Source: Xylophilus sp. Leaf220 (GTDB lineage Bacteria; Pseudomonadota; Gammaproteobacteria; Burkholderiales; Burkholderiaceae_C). Taken from it: a DNA stretch of 64,000 bases. Location of the stretch: assembly GCF_001421705.1 (NCBI RefSeq), contig NZ_LMKO01000001.1:1020607-1084606 (forward strand), given 5' to 3'. The translations under genes were made by a program, and so were the position numbers. Positions within the stretch are counted from its first letter, which is position 1. Every line of letters begins with the position of its first letter. The notes beneath the pieces are model-generated. The model searched no databases, had not been told where the DNA came from, and saw only the letters and a program-made list of their open reading frames with translations. This document shows positions 1 to 10,090 of this stretch, one piece after another.

Positions 1-677
1 ATCGGCTCCATGTAGAAGGCCGCGTATTCGCACTGCCGGGTCTTCGGGTCCCACACCGCGTGGTACTCGTTCTCGAACTTGCGGGCGAAATCCTGCACCA
101 GGGAATCGCCGTACTCTTCGGCGTTCATGCCCTTGGGCCGGCGGAACGGGTACGGGAACGGCAGGAACTGCGCGCGGTCGCCGAAGTGGCCGTAGCGGCG
201 GCGGTAGCGGTAGCTGGAGGTGATGCTGGAGGCGCCCAGCGTGCGGCCGTGGTAGCCGCCCTCGAAGGCGAACATCAGGCTCTTGCCGTTGCTGGCGTTG
301 CGCACCACCTTGAGCGAATCCTCGATGGCCTGCGCGCCGCCGACGTTGAAGTGCACCCGGCCTTCGCGGCCCCACTTGGCCTCGGCGTCCTGCGCGATCC
401 ACTTGGCCAGCTCGATCTTGGTGGGGTGCAGGTACTGGCTGGCGATCTGCGGCAGCACCTCCAGCTGCCGCAGCATCGCGTCTTCCAGGCGCTTGTTCTT
501 GTAGCCGAAGTTGACGGCCGAGTACCACATCTGCAGGTCCAGATAGGGCGTGCCGGCCTCGTCGTACATGTAGCTGCCGTTGCAGCCGGAAAAGATCTTG
601 GGCGGGGTGACGTAATGGACGGTATCGCCGAAGGAACAGTATTTCGCTTCGTCGGCCAGCAGCTGCGCATTGCTCAT
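1..677 (-). CDS. Class-III aminotransferase, N-terminal 225 residues (cut by window edge)
   Basis: This is a PLP-dependent fold-type I transaminase of the class-III (omega-aminotransferase / 'aspartate aminotransferase family') group. The translation starts MSNAQLLADEAKYCSFGDTV. It carries the class-III glycine turn GGAQAIEDSLKVVRNA near residue 115 and the FEGGYHGRTLGASS block near residues 135-150, both typical of the cofactor phosphate-binding half. The Schiff-base lysine and the C-terminal domain lie beyond position 1. The ATG at 677 follows an AAGC/TTTCCC stretch with no strong Shine-Dalgarno site. The substrate cannot be told from this fragment. No partner gene is evident: the next gene on the same strand is a Cys-cluster protein 142 bases upstream. 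Family assignment is firm and specificity is unknown. Confidence 0.85.
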   Translation of the reverse strand, partial: MSNAQLLADEAKYCSFGDTVHYVTPPKIFSGCNGSYMYDEAGTPYLDLQMWYSAVNFGYKNKRLEDAMLRQLEVLPQIASQYLHPTKIELAKWIAQDAEAKWGREGRVHFNVGGAQAIEDSLKVVRNASNGKSLMFAFEGGYHGRTLGASSITSSYRYRRRYGHFGDRAQFLPFPYPFRRPKGMNAEEYGDSLVQDFARKFENEYHAVWDPKTRQCEYAAFYMEP

Positions 678-819
678 GGGAAAGCAGGACTCCAGGGTGT
701 GTCGTGTGATGAACTCCGCGGAGTCTGGCCGGGCAACCTTGACCGACTGTCGAGCGTTTGTGTGCGCTTGGTGGAGGTTCCGCCGCCCGGCCGCGCGGGC
801 GGCATTCGCCATCCCCCCT

Positions 820-1179
820 TCAGCCGGCCGACGCATCCAGGTGGGCGTCGCACCCCTGCCCCGCCGCGATCCAGCGCCGCGCCCGGCGGCCGATCCAGGG
901 CGCCAGCCAGCGCCACCGTGGCGACATCACCTCGGCCGGCGCGGTCACCATGCCGCAGACATAGCGCGCCTGCCCGTCGTCCCAGCGCAGCGCCGCGCAC
1001 GCCCCGGTACGCCGCCCGCTCACCAGCATTCCCACCGGGCACGGCTCAGCCAGGCAGCAGATGCCGCAGCCGTTGCAGGGTGCGCCGAGCGCGGGTTTGG
1101 GCGGCGCATGGGGATGCACCTGCACCACCTGCCATCGGTCCGGCGAAGCGGTGTGCGCAAGCGAACGTGGACGGGGCAT
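820..1179 (-). CDS. YkgJ-type cysteine-cluster (putative metal-chelating) protein
   Basis: A 119-residue protein with a compact cysteine cluster, CNGCGICCLAEPCPVGM, near residues 30-46 and two further Cys (GACAALRW and YVCGM). This matches the YkgJ/UPF0153 family, described as a zinc- or iron-chelating cysteine-cluster protein of unknown role. An upstream ATG is open in frame, but I chose the ATG at 1179 because GGGGAG lies eight bases before it and the longer N-terminus is Arg/Cys-rich and looks non-coding. It appears to be monocistronic, 126 bases from the TctC receptor stop and 142 from the aminotransferase start. No catalytic function can be assigned. Confidence 0.75.
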   Translation of the reverse strand: MPRPRSLAHTASPDRWQVVQVHPHAPPKPALGAPCNGCGICCLAEPCPVGMLVSGRRTGACAALRWDDGQARYVCGMVTAPAEVMSPRWRWLAPWIGRRARRWIAAGQGCDAHLDASAG

Positions 1180-1305
1180 GACGTGGATTCTCCCCGAGGC
1201 GTCGTGTGTGGCGTGACCGGAGCACGAGGCCGCCATCTCGCCGCGGCCACGACTGCAAGAAGTCCCGCCGTTGCGCAGCACGGGCCCACGAACCCGCAAC
1301 CGATA

Positions 1306-2289
1306 CTAGGCCGGCTTGGCCAACCCCAGCTTCTCCACCAGCGCCTTCTCGCGGGTGAAGGTGTCCTGTGCGAACCGGGCGTAGTCTTCCGACGACATGT
1401 AGTTGGGCAGCATGTCGTAGCGGTTGAGGGCCTGGACGTAGGCCGGGTCTTCCATCGCGGTCTTGAACGCGTCGTGCAGCCGCTTGACCACCGCGGCCGG
1501 CGTGCCGCGCGGGGCGCCGATGCCGAAGGGCGAGTTCTGCACCACGTTCAGGCCCAGCTCCTTGAGCGTCGGCGCGTCGGGGAACTTGGCCAGGCGCTGT
1601 TCGCCCCAGGTGTTGAGCACCCGCAGCTTGCCGGCCTCGACCTGCGGCGCGAAGCCGGTGCTGTCGGCCGCGGCCATCACGTGGCCGCCCACCACCGCCT
1701 GCATCAGGTCGGCGCTGCCCTTGTAGGGGATGTGGTTGAGCTGCAGGCCCAGCTGCTGCGCCACCAGCTCGGTCGTCAGGTGCGGGCTGGTCATGGTGCC
1801 GGTGGAGCCGTAGCTCAGCTTGCCGGGGTTGGCCTTGGCGTAGGCGACGAAATCGGCCCAGGTCTTCATCGGGCTGTCGGCGGGCACCACGATGCCGAAG
1901 GCGTAGCCGGTGACGTTGATCACGTAGCTGATGTCCTTGACCGGGTCCCACGCGATCTTGGTGGTGTAGGGCAGGCGGAACACGCCCAGCGGGATCTGCG
2001 CCAGGGTGTAGCCGTCGGCGGGGGACGACTGCAGCTGCTGGGCCGGCAGCGTGCCGCCGGCGCCGGGCTTGTTCTCGATGATGACCGGCTGGCCGAGCAG
2101 CTTCGAGGCGTTCTCGGCCAGCTGGCGCATGGTGATGTCGGTCGGGCCGCCGGCGGGAAAGGCGATGACGAGCTTGACCGGACGCGAGGGAAACGGTGCA
2201 CCCGACTGGGCATGGGCCGCGGGCACGGCGGACAGGGCGGCCGCGCCCAGGGCGCCGGCGGCGCCCTGGAGCAGTTGGCGACGGTGCAT
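1306..2289 (-). CDS. Bug/TctC-family tripartite tricarboxylate transporter receptor
   Basis: A periplasmic solute-binding protein of the Bug (TctC) family, which is strongly expanded in Burkholderiales. It delivers small carboxylates or other ligands to TctAB-type permeases. The 327-residue length is typical. The N-terminus MHRRQLLQGAAGALGAAALS begins with a twin-arginine-like start and ends in an Ala-X-Ala site (PAAHAQ, about residue 28). The mature part opens with FPSRPVKLVIAFPAGGPTDI, the family hallmark, and has the SYGSTGTMTSPHLTTEL ligand-loop region. The ATG at 2289 is preceded by AAGGAG six bases away, so I preferred it to an in-frame start 27 bases further up. No tctAB genes are nearby, which is common for orphan Bug proteins. 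The ligand is unknown. Confidence 0.92.
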   Translation of the reverse strand: MHRRQLLQGAAGALGAAALSAVPAAHAQSGAPFPSRPVKLVIAFPAGGPTDITMRQLAENASKLLGQPVIIENKPGAGGTLPAQQLQSSPADGYTLAQIPLGVFRLPYTTKIAWDPVKDISYVINVTGYAFGIVVPADSPMKTWADFVAYAKANPGKLSYGSTGTMTSPHLTTELVAQQLGLQLNHIPYKGSADLMQAVVGGHVMAAADSTGFAPQVEAGKLRVLNTWGEQRLAKFPDAPTLKELGLNVVQNSPFGIGAPRGTPAAVVKRLHDAFKTAMEDPAYVQALNRYDMLPNYMSSEDYARFAQDTFTREKALVEKLGLAKPA

Positions 2290-2421
2290 GGAAAACTCCT
2301 TGGAAGATACGGACATACGGTGGCTCCCATTGGACGTGTGCCAACCGTCGCGGTCATCGGGATTTACGCCCGGCGTGTCGCACGCGGGACCCGGTTGCCC
2401 GCCGATCGGGCCTGGTAGTTT

Positions 2422-2484
2422 CTGAAAGAAAGACAGCCGGGGCCGGCGTACGGCGCCGGCCTCCAGCTATTCTTTTAATAGCAA
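2422..2484. repeat. Palindromic element, family A (copy 1, 3' of uvrA)
   Basis: Contains TGAAAG, then an 8-bp perfect stem GGCCGGCG (2441-2448) / CGCCGGCC (2454-2461) with a 5-base loop, then GCTATT (2466-2471) / AATAGC (2477-2482) around CTTTT, ending in AATAGCAACG. It lies 28 bases beyond the uvrA stop codon. The same architecture recurs at 6845-6915, 23972-24031, 29241-29298, 37827-37886 and 45627-45676. It may serve as an RNA 3'-end structure. Confidence 0.75.
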
Positions 2485-2511
2485 CGCCCGCGGGCAGCGC
2501 GAGGGCCGGCC

Positions 2512-5500
2512 CTAGCGTGCCAGCACCGCCTCCAGCGCCCGGCCGGTATGGGTGCCGAGCCGCACCACGTCCTCGGGCGTGGCGGTAGCCACCACCCGGC
2601 CGCCGCCGGTGCCGCCTTCGGGGCCCAGGTCGATGACCCAGTCGGCTTCGGCGATCACGTCGAGGTCGTGCTCGATCACCAGCACGCTGTGGCCGCCGCG
2701 CACCAGGCGGTGCAGCACCTGGATCAGCTTCTCGACGTCGGCCATGTGCAGGCCGACGGTGGGTTCGTCCAGCACGTAGAGGGTGTGCGGCGCTTTCTGG
2801 CCGCGGCGGGTGATGTCGTCGCGCACCTTGCTCAGCTCGGTCACCAGCTTGATCCGCTGCGCCTCGCCGCCCGAGAGCGTGGGCGAGGGCTGGCCCAGCG
2901 TCAGGTAGCCCAGGCCCACGTCCTTCATCAGTTGCAGCGGATGCGCGATGTTGGGCATGCTGGCGAAGAAGTCGACCGCCTCGTCGATCTCCATCTGCAG
3001 CACGTCGCCGATGCTCTTGCCCCGCCAGGTGACGGCCAGCGTTTCGGGGTTGAAGCGGGCGCCGTGGCAGGTCTCGCAGGGCACCTTCACGTCGGGCAGG
3101 AAGCTCATCTCGATGGTGCGCACGCCCGCGCCTTCGCAGACCGGGCAGCGGCCGTCGCCGGTGTTGAACGAGAAGCGCGCCGGCGCGTAGCCGCGGGCCT
3201 TGGCCTCCAGCGTGTCGGCGAAGAGCTTGCGGATCACGTCCCAGAAGCCGATGTAGGTGGCGGGGCAGCTGCGCGGGGTCTTGCCGATGGGGGTCTGGTC
3301 GACCTCCAGCACCCGGTCGATGGTCTGGTAGCCGTCCAGGCTCTCGCAGCCGGTCCAGGCGGCATGCTTGCCGGCGTCGTCGGCCTCGCGGCCGGCGCGG
3401 GTGGTGCGCTGCTGCACGCCGGCCTGGACGCTCGCCAGCAGCACGTCGCGCGCCAGGGTCGACTTGCCCGATCCGCTGACGCCGGTGATCGCCACCAGGC
3501 GCTTGAGCGGCACGTCGATGTCGACGTCCTGCAGGTTGTGCAACCGTGCGCCGCGCAGCTCGATCCAGTCGATGCCGGCGTCGTCCACCGCCTCGCCTGC
3601 CAGCGACGGTGCCACGCCCCGTCGCGGCTGCAGCGGATGCTTCATCGCGTGCAGCAGGTAGCGGCCGGTCTGCGAATCCTCGGCGGCCTGGATGTCGGCC
3701 ACCGTGCCCTGCGCCACCAGCCGGCCGCCGCGCTTGCCGGCGCTGGGGCCGATGTCGATGATGTGGTCGGCCCGGCGGATGGTGTCCTCGTCGTGCTCCA
3801 CCACCACCAGGGTGTTGCCCTTGTCCCCCAGCTTGTGCAGCGCGTTCAGCAGGATCTGGTTGTCGCGCGCATGCAGGCCGATGGTGGGCTCGTCGAGCAC
3901 GTAGCAGACGCCCTGCAGGTTGCTGCCGAGCTGGGCCGCCAGCCGGATGCGCTGCGCCTCGCCGCCCGAGAGCGTGGGCGCGCCGCGGTCGAGCGTCAGG
4001 TAGCCCAGGCCCACCTCCTGCAGGAAGGCCAGGCGGCTGCGGATCTCGGGCACCAGGTCGCGGGCGATGCCGGCCTCGCGGCCCTCCATCACCAGCGCCT
4101 CGAACCAGGCCGACACGTCGATCACGCTCATCCGCGCCAGGGCGGCGATGCCGGTCTCGCGGAACAGCACCGCGCGGGCCACCGGGTTCAGCCGGGTGCC
4201 TTCGCAGGTGGGGCATGCCGCATCGGCCACGTCGGCGGCCTCGGGCTCGGCGAACGTCTGCTCGCGGCCCTTCTGGTCGTCGGCCAGCACCGAGTCGTCG
4301 AAGACCCTGCGCTGGTCCTTGGTCAGCTTGACGCCGGTGCCGACGCAGTCGGTGCACCAGCCGTGCTTGCTGTTGTAGCTGAAGAGGCGCGGGTCCAGCT
4401 CGGCATAGCTGGTGCCGCAGACCGGGCAGGCCCGCTGGGTCGAGAACGCATGCAGGTTGCCGACGCCGGCGGTGGATTCGCCCGCCTTCAGCGCGGCCTC
4501 CAGGCCCTCGATGTCGGCCAGCACGTGCACCGCGCCCTTGCCGTGCTCCAGCGCCAGGGCCAGGGCGGTGCGCAGGGCGGCGTCGTTCTCGGGCACCATC
4601 TTCAGGCTGGCGATCGGCAGCTCGACGACGTGCTCCTTGAAGCGGTCGATGCGGGGGAACCGGGTGGTCGGCAAAAAGTTGCCGTCGACCCGCAGGTGGG
4701 TGTAGCCGCGCGGCCGGGCCCAGTCGGCCAGCTCGGTGTAGACGCCCTTGCGGTTCATCACCAGCGGCGCCAGCAGGCCGATGCAGCGGCCGCGGAAGTT
4801 CTTCATCAATTGCGCCGCGATGCTCTCGGGCGTCTGCGGCTGGACCGCCGCGCCGTCGTGGATGCAATGCTGGATGCCCAGCTTCACATACAGCAGCCGC
4901 AGGAAGTGCCACACCTCGGTGGTGGTGCCGACGGTCGACTTGCGGCCGCCGCGCGAGAGCCGCTGCTCGATGGCGACGGTGGGCGGAATGCCGTAGACCG
5001 CGTCCACCTCGGGCCGGCCCGCCGGCTGCACGATGCTGCGCGCATAGGCATTGAGCGATTCGAGGTACCGGCGCTGCCCTTCGTTGAACAGGATGTCGAA
5101 GGCCAGCGTCGACTTGCCCGATCCGCTGACGCCGGTCACCACGTTGAACTTGCCGCGCGGGATGTCGACCGTCACGTTCTTCAGGTTGTGCTCGCGGGCG
5201 TTGACGATCTGGATCGCGTCGGCGCCCGGGCCGGTGGCCGCGGCGCGGCGGGCCCGCACGATCGTCTGCAGCGGCGTGCCCTCCTCCACCGCGGTGGGCG
5301 TGGCGAAGCCCAGGGCTTCCTCGTATTCGCGCAGCGCCCGGCCGGTGTGCGAGGTGGCATGCGCCCGCAGGTCGTCGGGCGTGCCCTCGGCCACCAGCAG
5401 GCCGCCGGCCTCCCCGCCTTCGGGGCCCAGGTCAATCAGCCAGTCGCTGGCGCGGATGACGTCGAGGTTGTGCTCGATCACCACCAGCGAATGGCCGGCG

Positions 5501-8343
5501 TCGAGCAGCTTGCGCATGGCGCGCATCAGCTTCGAGATGTCCTCGAAATGCAGGCCGGTGGTGGGCTCGTCGAACAGGAACAGCGTGCCCTTGCGCGCCA
5601 CCGGCTGGCGGCTGGCGGTGGCGCTCTTGGCGGCCTCGGCCAGGAAGCCGGCCAACTTCAGGCGCTGCGCCTCGCCGCCCGAGAGCGTGGGCACCGGCTG
5701 GCCGAGCTTCACGTACTCGAGGCCCACGTCGACGATCGGCTGCAGGGTACGCAGCACCTCGCGGTCGCCCCTGAACAGCGCGGCGGCTTCGCTCACCGTC
5801 AGGTCGAGCACGTCGGCCACGTTCAGCAGGCGGCCGGCCCGCTCGACCTTCACCTCCAGGATCTCGTCGCGGTAGCGCTTGCCGTCGCAGTCGGGGCAGC
5901 GCAGGTAGACGTCCGAGAGGAACTGCATCTCCACATGCTCGAAGCCCGATCCGCCGCAGGTGGGGCAGCGGCCGTCGCCGCTGTTGAAGCTGAACTTGCT
6001 GGCGGTGTAGCTGCGCTGGCGGGCCAGCGGCGCGGTGGCGAAGATCTCGCGCACCGCGTCCCAGGCGCCGACGTAGCTGGCCGGGTTGGAACGCGCCGTC
6101 TTGCCGATCGGCGACTGGTCGACGTAGACCACGTCCGAGAGGTGGTCGGCGCCCATCAGCCGGTCGTGCGCGCCGGGCGTCTCGGTCGCCTTGCCGAAGT
6201 GGCGCAACAGCGCGGGCGCCAGCACGTCCTGCACCAGGGTCGACTTGCCCGAGCCGCTGACGCCGGTGACGGTGACCAGCCGCTGCAGCGGGAAATCGAC
6301 CGTCACACCGCGCAGGTTGTGCTCGCGGGCGTTCTCCAGCACCAGCCGGGGCGTGCTCTCCGACACCATCCGCTGGAAGCCCATGCCGACCTGCTTGCGG
6401 GCGCCCATGTAGGCGCCGGTCAGGGTGTCGGCACGCTTGAGCTCCTCGGTGGTGCCGTCGAAGACGATCTTGCCGCCGCGCTCGCCGGGGCCGGGCCCCA
6501 TGTCGATCACCCGGTCGGCGGCCAGCATGACCGCCGGGTCGTGCTCGACCACCACCAGCGTGTTGCCGGCGTCGCGCAGCCGGTGCATCGCCTCGGTGAT
6601 CCGGCCCATGTCGCGCGGGTGCAGGCCGATGCTCGGCTCGTCCAGCACGAAGAGGGTGTTGACCAGCGAGGTGCCGAGCGCGGTGGTCAGGTTGATCCGC
6701 TGCACCTCGCCGCCCGACAGGGTGCGGCTCTGGCGGTCGAGCGTCAGGTAGCCGATGCCGACGTCGTGCAGGTAGCGCAGCCGGGTGGTGATCTCCTCGT
6801 AGAGCAGCTTGAGCGCGTGGCGCTCGCCCGGGTCGGCCACCAGGGCATTCTTCATGTCGAAAGCACCCGTGGCCGGCGCCGCAGGCGGACCATTCGCTAT
6901 GCTTTCAGTAGCAACGGGCATGGCGGACACCCGGTCGAAGAAGCGCCGCAGACGCTCGATCGGCAGCATCATCAGGTCGTGCAGGCACAGGCCCGGCAGC
7001 GCCTCCAGCTGGTCGCGCGACCATTTCACGCCCTCGGGCATGAAACGCTTCCCGGGCGGCAGCACCGCGTCGGCATCGTCCTTGGTGCCGATGCGCCAGA
7101 GCAGGCTCTCCAGTTCCAGCCGCGCGCCGCGGCAGGTGGGGCACGGGGTGTAGCTGCGGTACTTGGACAACAGCACCCGGATGTGCATCTTGTAGGCCTT
7201 GCTCTCCAGGTACTCGAAGAAGCGCTTGATGCCGAACCAGTGCTGGTTCCACTTGCCGTTCCACTGGGGCGAGCCGTCGATGACCCAGGCCTGCTGGGCG
7301 GGGGTGAGCTTGTTCCAGGGCGTGTCGCGCGGAATGCCAGCCGTCTCGGCATGGCGCATCAGGTCGTCCTGGGCTTCCTTCCAGGCGGGCGTCTGGATGG
7401 TCTTGATCGCGCCGGCGCGCAGGGTCTTCTTCTCGTCGGGGATCACCAGGCCGTAGTCGACGCCGATCACCCGGCCGAAGCCGCGGCAGGTGGCGCAGGC
7501 GCCGAGGGCCGAGTTGAACGAGAACATCGACGGCGTCGGCTCGGCGTAGCGCAGGTCGCTTTCGGGGCAGTGCAGGCCGGTGGAAAAGCGCCAGAGCTCC
7601 GCCTCGCCCGCCTCGGCGCCACCGCCGGCGTAGACCGTCATGCGGCCGGCGCCGCGCTTGAGCGCCACCTCGATCGCCTCGACCGCGCGCACCTTCTCCA
7701 CCGTGCCGATGCGGAACCGGTCGGCCACCACGTCGAGCAGCTTCCGCGGCCCGGTGGGCGACGCCACCTCCCGCTCGGCCTGCACCCGGGTGAAGCCGCT
7801 GGCCGATAGCCACTGCTCCACCTCTTCGGCCGAGGTGCCGGCCGGCAGTTCCACCGGGAAGGTGACGACCATGCGCGGGTCTTCGGCGCCCTGGGCCACC
7901 GCCGCGGCGGCACGCGCCTGCAGCTCGGCCAGGATGGTCTCGGGCGTGTCGTGGCGCACCGGCAACGCGGTTTCGCGGTCGAAGAGCTGGGCGGCGCGGG
8001 CGTAGAGCAGCTTGAGGTGGTCGTTCAGCTCGGTCATTGTGCCGACCGTGGAGCGCGAGGAGCGGACCGGGTTGGTCTGGTCGATCGCGATCGCCGGGGG
8101 CACGCCCTCCACCTTGTCGACCGCCGGCTTGTCCATCCGGTCGAGGAACTGCCGGGCATAGGCAGAGAAGGTCTCGACATAACGGCGCTGGCCTTCGGCG
8201 TAGAGGGTGTCGAACACCAGGCTCGACTTGCCGGAGCCGCTGGGCCCGGTGACCACCGTCAGTTCGCCGGTGCGAATGTCCAGGTCGAGGTTCTTGAGGT
8301 TGTGCTGGCGAGCGCCGCGGATACGGATGGTGCCCTGGGACAT
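2512..8343 (-). CDS. uvrA: Double-length UvrA-like excinuclease ATPase (two fused UvrA copies)
   Basis: The protein is 1943 residues, about twice a normal UvrA (about 940). It has four ABC cassettes: Walker A sites near residues 33 (GPSGSGKSS), 694, 1070 and 1621 (each GVSGSGKST), and four signature motifs TLSGGE[AV]QR. Each half repeats the UvrA order: an N-terminal cassette followed by [14 protein letters not shown] or [14 protein letters not shown], a Zn-binding CxxC pair, a signature, then a second cassette with its own CPxC zinc module. The junction is near residue 1030. Known family: tandem 'class III' UvrA proteins, whose role in nucleotide excision repair beside canonical UvrA is unclear. 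The start at 8343 gives [20 protein letters not shown], aligning with the usual UvrA start. Residues about 476-499 are encoded by a palindromic repeat copy. No uvrB or uvrC is nearby. Confidence 0.9.
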   Translation of the reverse strand: MSQGTIRIRGARQHNLKNLDLDIRTGELTVVTGPSGSGKSSLVFDTLYAEGQRRYVETFSAYARQFLDRMDKPAVDKVEGVPPAIAIDQTNPVRSSRSTVGTMTELNDHLKLLYARAAQLFDRETALPVRHDTPETILAELQARAAAAVAQGAEDPRMVVTFPVELPAGTSAEEVEQWLSASGFTRVQAEREVASPTGPRKLLDVVADRFRIGTVEKVRAVEAIEVALKRGAGRMTVYAGGGAEAGEAELWRFSTGLHCPESDLRYAEPTPSMFSFNSALGACATCRGFGRVIGVDYGLVIPDEKKTLRAGAIKTIQTPAWKEAQDDLMRHAETAGIPRDTPWNKLTPAQQAWVIDGSPQWNGKWNQHWFGIKRFFEYLESKAYKMHIRVLLSKYRSYTPCPTCRGARLELESLLWRIGTKDDADAVLPPGKRFMPEGVKWSRDQLEALPGLCLHDLMMLPIERLRRFFDRVSAMPVATESIANGPPAAPATGAFDMKNALVADPGERHALKLLYEEITTRLRYLHDVGIGYLTLDRQSRTLSGGEVQRINLTTALGTSLVNTLFVLDEPSIGLHPRDMGRITEAMHRLRDAGNTLVVVEHDPAVMLAADRVIDMGPGPGERGGKIVFDGTTEELKRADTLTGAYMGARKQVGMGFQRMVSESTPRLVLENAREHNLRGVTVDFPLQRLVTVTGVSGSGKSTLVQDVLAPALLRHFGKATETPGAHDRLMGADHLSDVVYVDQSPIGKTARSNPASYVGAWDAVREIFATAPLARQRSYTASKFSFNSGDGRCPTCGGSGFEHVEMQFLSDVYLRCPDCDGKRYRDEILEVKVERAGRLLNVADVLDLTVSEAAALFRGDREVLRTLQPIVDVGLEYVKLGQPVPTLSGGEAQRLKLAGFLAEAAKSATASRQPVARKGTLFLFDEPTTGLHFEDISKLMRAMRKLLDAGHSLVVIEHNLDVIRASDWLIDLGPEGGEAGGLLVAEGTPDDLRAHATSHTGRALREYEEALGFATPTAVEEGTPLQTIVRARRAAATGPGADAIQIVNAREHNLKNVTVDIPRGKFNVVTGVSGSGKSTLAFDILFNEGQRRYLESLNAYARSIVQPAGRPEVDAVYGIPPTVAIEQRLSRGGRKSTVGTTTEVWHFLRLLYVKLGIQHCIHDGAAVQPQTPESIAAQLMKNFRGRCIGLLAPLVMNRKGVYTELADWARPRGYTHLRVDGNFLPTTRFPRIDRFKEHVVELPIASLKMVPENDAALRTALALALEHGKGAVHVLADIEGLEAALKAGESTAGVGNLHAFSTQRACPVCGTSYAELDPRLFSYNSKHGWCTDCVGTGVKLTKDQRRVFDDSVLADDQKGREQTFAEPEAADVADAACPTCEGTRLNPVARAVLFRETGIAALARMSVIDVSAWFEALVMEGREAGIARDLVPEIRSRLAFLQEVGLGYLTLDRGAPTLSGGEAQRIRLAAQLGSNLQGVCYVLDEPTIGLHARDNQILLNALHKLGDKGNTLVVVEHDEDTIRRADHIIDIGPSAGKRGGRLVAQGTVADIQAAEDSQTGRYLLHAMKHPLQPRRGVAPSLAGEAVDDAGIDWIELRGARLHNLQDVDIDVPLKRLVAITGVSGSGKSTLARDVLLASVQAGVQQRTTRAGREADDAGKHAAWTGCESLDGYQTIDRVLEVDQTPIGKTPRSCPATYIGFWDVIRKLFADTLEAKARGYAPARFSFNTGDGRCPVCEGAGVRTIEMSFLPDVKVPCETCHGARFNPETLAVTWRGKSIGDVLQMEIDEAVDFFASMPNIAHPLQLMKDVGLGYLTLGQPSPTLSGGEAQRIKLVTELSKVRDDITRRGQKAPHTLYVLDEPTVGLHMADVEKLIQVLHRLVRGGHSVLVIEHDLDVIAEADWVIDLGPEGGTGGGRVVATATPEDVVRLGTHTGRALEAVLAR
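6845..6915. repeat. Family A palindromic element inside uvrA (in frame)
   Basis: The plus strand shows CGAAAG, GGCCGGCG, then CAGGCGGACC, GCTAT, seven bases, and GTAGCAACG. This is the family A order, ending in the same TAGCAACG as copy 1. It is read in frame, giving [18 protein letters not shown] in a linker between the CPxC insert domain and the LLYEE/TLSGGE part of the first ABC half. The hairpin arms are degenerate, as expected for an old copy that has been under coding selection. Confidence 0.6.
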
Positions 8344-8540
8344 GCGATGGGGTCTCGTGTGGGGTGGCGGAAACACAGGAGCGGCAGGACCGACCCCGAA
8401 CCCTCTGTTATGCGGCCATTTCGTGTCGAAACAAGCGAGCGCGCCGCGGCTGTCGCAGTTCTCCTACACGCCCGGCACCGGCCCGCGCCCCGTCTCCGGA
8501 AGACGCCCGTCCGGTCTTCCGCCGGCGCCGATGACGGACG

Positions 8541-8566
8541 AAAAAAATCCGCCACGCGGGCGGATT
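8541..8566 (-). terminator. Rho-independent terminator of the porin gene
   Basis: The 8-bp perfect stem AATCCGCC (8546-8553) / GGCGGATT (8559-8566) is followed on the minus strand by a run of seven T. It lies about 20 bases after the porin stop codon, the expected place for an intrinsic terminator of a highly expressed outer-membrane protein. Confidence 0.88.
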
Positions 8567-8585
8567 CCTCGTGGAGCGGAAACGC

Positions 8586-9572
8586 TCAGAAGTTGTGCCG
8601 GATACCGGCGGCGACCGAGCTGAAGTTCTGGCCGGCGGCGCCGACGTTGTAGAGGCCGTTGCGCTCGTTGTTCACCCGGGTGTAGTAGGCGTACACCTTG
8701 GTGCGCTTGCTCAGCTTGTAGTTGTAGGCGACGGTGGCCTGGGTGGCGCCGCTGTCGGCCACGTTCTTGTAGCTGTCGGCACGGCCCACGTTCAGGTGCA
8801 GCTCGGAGGCACCGAACAGGTAGGCGCCGGCCAGGCGGAGGTTGTTGCGCTCGCCGCCGTTGACCACGTAGGCGTTCTTGTCGCGCTGGTAGTAGCCGCC
8901 GACGATGAACGGGCCGACGGTGTAGAGCGCGCGGAAGGCGGCCTGGCGGGCGACGTCGAGGTGGGTGTAGCCGGCGCCGAGTTCCAGCGCGCCCAGCTTG
9001 TAGTTGGCGGCCAGGTCCTTGGCGTACTTGCCGTTGGCACCGGCGGCGGCCGGGGTGTTCTTGATCTGCTCGTGCATGCCGACCGCGGCTTCGACCGTCA
9101 GGTTGGCGATGCTCGGGGTGCGGTAGGCGACCTTGTTGCTGTCGCGCATCACGTAAGCGTACAACGCATCCGACGAGGAGCCGGTGTCGTGGTTGTGCAT
9201 GCTGACGTAGTCGGCGGTCGCGAAGTACGACTCGGCGAAGAAGCGGCCCAGACGCACGGTACCGAAACCGCCCGACAGGTTCACTTCGCTGCGGCGACCG
9301 AAGAAGGTGGTGGCGGCGGCGCCGGTGTCGGAGTTGAAGCCGCTCTCGAGCTGGAAGCCGGCCTTGAGGCCGCCGCCCAGGTCCTCGGTCCCGACGAAGC
9401 CGAAACGCGATGCGTTGTTGAACACGCCGCTGACCGTGGCATCGCCGGTCTTCTGGCGCTCGACGGTGGTGTTGACGCGGCCGTACAACGTGACGTTGCT
9501 CTGCGCATACGCTGCGCCGCTCGCGAGAACCGCCAGCACCAGTACGGCTTGTTTGAACTTGATTTTTTGCAT
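8586..9572 (-). CDS. General outer-membrane porin (Gram-negative porin, Burkholderiales type)
   Basis: A trimeric 16-strand beta-barrel porin of the Porin_4 / OmpC-like group, forming diffusion channels in the outer membrane. The 328-residue precursor has a clean signal peptide, MQKIKFKQAVLVLAVLASGA, cut after AYA. The mature start QSNVTLYGRV is the classic Burkholderiales porin opening. Family marks include FGFVGTEDLGGGLKAGFQLE, the LGRFFAES constriction-loop segment, and the C-terminal ASGIRHNF-like end (AAGIRHNF) with terminal Phe for BAM recognition. Two adjacent ATGs occur at 9575 and 9572. The GAGG site sits seven bases before the second, so I used that one. It is monocistronic with an intrinsic terminator just after the stop. 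Confidence 0.95.
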   Translation of the reverse strand: MQKIKFKQAVLVLAVLASGAAYAQSNVTLYGRVNTTVERQKTGDATVSGVFNNASRFGFVGTEDLGGGLKAGFQLESGFNSDTGAAATTFFGRRSEVNLSGGFGTVRLGRFFAESYFATADYVSMHNHDTGSSSDALYAYVMRDSNKVAYRTPSIANLTVEAAVGMHEQIKNTPAAAGANGKYAKDLAANYKLGALELGAGYTHLDVARQAAFRALYTVGPFIVGGYYQRDKNAYVVNGGERNNLRLAGAYLFGASELHLNVGRADSYKNVADSGATQATVAYNYKLSKRTKVYAYYTRVNNERNGLYNVGAAGQNFSSVAAGIRHNF

Positions 9573-9804
9573 CATTTTTCCTCGGCCTTGCCCGCCTCGC
9601 CCCGACATGGGGCCCCTCCGACCAGAACTACGGCTCGACAAGGCTGGGCGATGCTAGCAATGTTCGCGCCCAGTTGCGCCCCAATTTAGTACCGGTAGAA
9701 ACCCCACCTGACAAACCAGGGCCGGAGTGGTTGAAAGGCGCGGGAAAAGCCGGGTTCCGGACGCCGGCGTGGGCCCGCACGCCGGGCCGGCGGCTTGGCG
9801 ACCG

Positions 9805-9957
9805 TCAGGGTTTGGCGGGCGCAGGCGCGGGCGTGGCCGGCGCATGCACGTCGCCGCTGTGCTGCTCGCCGCCCATGTCGATCTTGTCGCCGGCCTTCAT
9901 GATGACGAACAAGGAGATGGCGGCGAAAACGATGAAGCCGATGGCGATCTTCCACAT
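9805..9957 (-). CDS. Small single-span membrane protein (50 residues)
   Basis: MWKIAIGFIVFAAISLFVIM forms one predicted transmembrane helix (residues 2-20). A charged segment KAGDKIDMGGEQHSGDVH and an Ala/Pro tail follow, probably periplasmic. AAGGA lies seven bases before the ATG at 9957, which supports translation. I recall similar about 50-residue proteins as conserved hypotheticals in Comamonadaceae. It lies between the porin and an MFS transporter gene, separated from the latter by a hairpin terminator. Function is unknown; a small regulatory or complex-associated membrane peptide is possible. Confidence 0.65.
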   Translation of the reverse strand: MWKIAIGFIVFAAISLFVIMKAGDKIDMGGEQHSGDVHAPATPAPAPAKP

Positions 9958-9975
9958 GCTGGATCCTTGGAATCG

Positions 9976-10044
9976 AAAAAAGGAAAGCCCTGCGCAGGTG
10001 CGACAGCCGGCGCCCTTCGGCACACCGGTCACCCTGCGCAGGGC
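9976..10044 (-). terminator. Hairpin with T-rich tail after the MFS gene
   Basis: A perfect 12-bp inverted repeat, GCCCTGCGCAGG (9987-9998) / CCTGCGCAGGGC (10033-10044), encloses 34 bases. On the minus strand it is followed by TTTCCTTTTTT. It lies between the MFS transporter stop and the start of the 50-residue membrane protein gene, so it probably ends the MFS transcript. Confidence 0.6.
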
Positions 10045-10090
10045 CTAGGAAGAAAGGAGTTGCCACCGCCGCCGGCAACGGCAACCGGAA

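Noticed and set aside
2548..7809. A 1753-codon open frame on the plus strand opposite uvrA
   Set aside because: Its translation is a Val/Gly/Ala/His/Arg-rich sequence with no domain pattern, mirroring codon bias of the UvrA gene on the other strand. UvrA motifs are unambiguous.
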